From: Comamonadaceae bacterium
Lineage (GTDB): Bacteria > Pseudomonadota > Gammaproteobacteria > Burkholderiales > Burkholderiaceae
Length of the DNA: 64,000 nt
Direction of reading: 5' to 3'
Assembly: GCA_947374535.1 (NCBI GenBank)
Contig: CANCCJ010000006.1
Coordinates: forward strand, 1 to 64,000
The notes under the pieces are model-generated. The model ran no database searches. It worked only from the letters and a program-made list of their open reading frames with translations, and was not told the DNA's origin. Below, in pieces: positions 63,308-64,000 of the stretch (position 1 is the first letter of the stretch; each line of letters opens with the position of its first letter). A program made the translations under genes and the position numbers.

Positions 63308-64000
63308 TGTCGCCCGTCATTCGCATCCATGCGCAAGACAACGTGGTCATTGCGCGTTCGCAATTGGTGGGCGGCACGGTGTTGACGCAAGAGGGCGTGA
63401 CAGTCTCGGGCTTGGTGCCGCCTGGCCACAAGGTCGCGACCCGCCCCATTGCCAAGGGGCAAGCTGTGCGTCGCTATGACCAAGTGATTGGCATGGCCTC
63501 GCGCGACATTGCGGCTGGCGAGCATGTGCACACGCACAACTTGGCCTTCAGCGACTTTGCGCGTGCGCATGCGCCAGGCGCGGCGGCACAGCCCACCGCT
63601 TATGTGGCTCAACCTGCCACGTTCCAAGGCATTGTGCGTGCCGATGGCCGTGTGGCCACTCGCAACTACATTGGCGTGCTGACCTCGGTCAACTGTTCTG
63701 CCACGGCCGCGCGCGCCATTGCCGACCATTTCAGGCGCGACATTCGTCCCGAGGCCTTGGCTGATTTTCCAAATGTGGATGGCGTGGTCGCTCTCACGCA
63801 TGGCATGGGCTGTGCTACGGCCAGCGATGGCGAAGAACTGCACGTGTTGCGTCGTACCTTGGGCGGTTATGCACGTCACCCCAACTTTGCCGCCGTGTTG
63901 GTGCTGGGCTTGGGCTGTGAGACCAATCAAATTTCTGGGCTGATGGCGCAAGAGGGCTTGCACGAGAGCGTGAAGCTCGTCACCTTCAACATTCAAGATA
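63307..64000 (+). CDS. UxaA-family dehydratase (altronate/galactarate type), partial
   Basis: Open at the right edge; 231 codons are visible. The N-terminus is a SAF domain (about 1-85; PIAKGQAVRRYDQVIG), followed by the catalytic domain start with GYVRADG-like GIVRADGRVATRNYIGVL and GVVALTHGMGCA. This is the layout of altronate and galactarate dehydratases, which remove water from a hexonate or aldarate with iron. Its ATG overlaps the SDR stop, so the two are translationally coupled. The substrate cannot be told. Confidence 0.88.
   Translation, partial: MSPVIRIHAQDNVVIARSQLVGGTVLTQEGVTVSGLVPPGHKVATRPIAKGQAVRRYDQVIGMASRDIAAGEHVHTHNLAFSDFARAHAPGAAAQPTAYVAQPATFQGIVRADGRVATRNYIGVLTSVNCSATAARAIADHFRRDIRPEALADFPNVDGVVALTHGMGCATASDGEELHVLRRTLGGYARHPNFAAVLVLGLGCETNQISGLMAQEGLHESVKLVTFNIQD

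Overview
The window looks like one stretch of chromosome from a betaproteobacterium of the order Burkholderiales, most likely a freshwater Comamonadaceae (Limnohabitans/Rhodoferax-like). This placement is inferred from gene order (sucCD-pilA, smg-dprA / def-fmt, yajC-secDF, glnE-yhdP), protein flavour and the moderately high GC of the backbone. I could not run a search. No rRNA, tRNA or CRISPR array was recognised. Apart from one AT-rich island at about 5.5-10.7 kb, the window is densely coded chromosome.

Layout. 0-5.3 kb: sucCD, a type IV pilin, a PglL-like O-oligosaccharyltransferase and a family 2 glycosyltransferase. 5.3-10.9 kb: a compact 5,450-bp integrative element inserted in the 3' part of moaC. 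It is bounded by 211-bp direct repeats (97% identical) and carries a tyrosine integrase, a serine recombinase, a small protein with HUH-Rep-like motifs, a ribbon-helix-helix protein and three unknown membrane proteins. 10.7-16.3 kb: moaC (restored reading frame), an M48 protease of the BepA type, a holin-like membrane protein, a DUF3717/DUF1289 protein, yaeQ, purB and a GST. 16.3-23.8 kb: an eight-gene leftward operon (periplasmic glutathione peroxidase, FAD amine oxidase, DUF1365, Cfa-type methyltransferase, chalcone-isomerase-like protein, DUF3833 lipoprotein, SDR, NTF2-like). It diverges from a MerR regulator with a cobalamin-binding photoreceptor domain (LitR/CarH type), so light or singlet-oxygen control of membrane-lipid modification is likely.

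23.8-47.4 kb is mostly housekeeping: rfaE2/hldE-C, glnE, yhdP, a DctS/DctR-like two-component system, mltA, a fused indolepyruvate oxidoreductase, yajC-secD-secF, smg-dprA, def-fmt and azlCD. 47.4-64 kb is a sugar-acid catabolic region. A long leftward operon encodes a CUT1 ABC importer, gluconokinase, gluconate 5-dehydrogenase, L-idonate 5-dehydrogenase, a cupin, a FadR-type regulator, a DenD-like dehydrogenase and an SDR. A separate leftward 2-hydroxyacid dehydrogenase gene lies beside it. A rightward set encodes an arabinonate-type dehydratase, SDR, PfkB kinase, GarR-like dehydrogenase, SDR and a UxaA-type dehydratase that runs off the end. Near-consensus FadR-family operators lie in both promoter regions and tie the two arms together.

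The best candidates for undescribed biology are the moaC-targeting mini-element (HUH-like protein, long inverted repeat and membrane cargo) and the photoreceptor-linked lipid operon.
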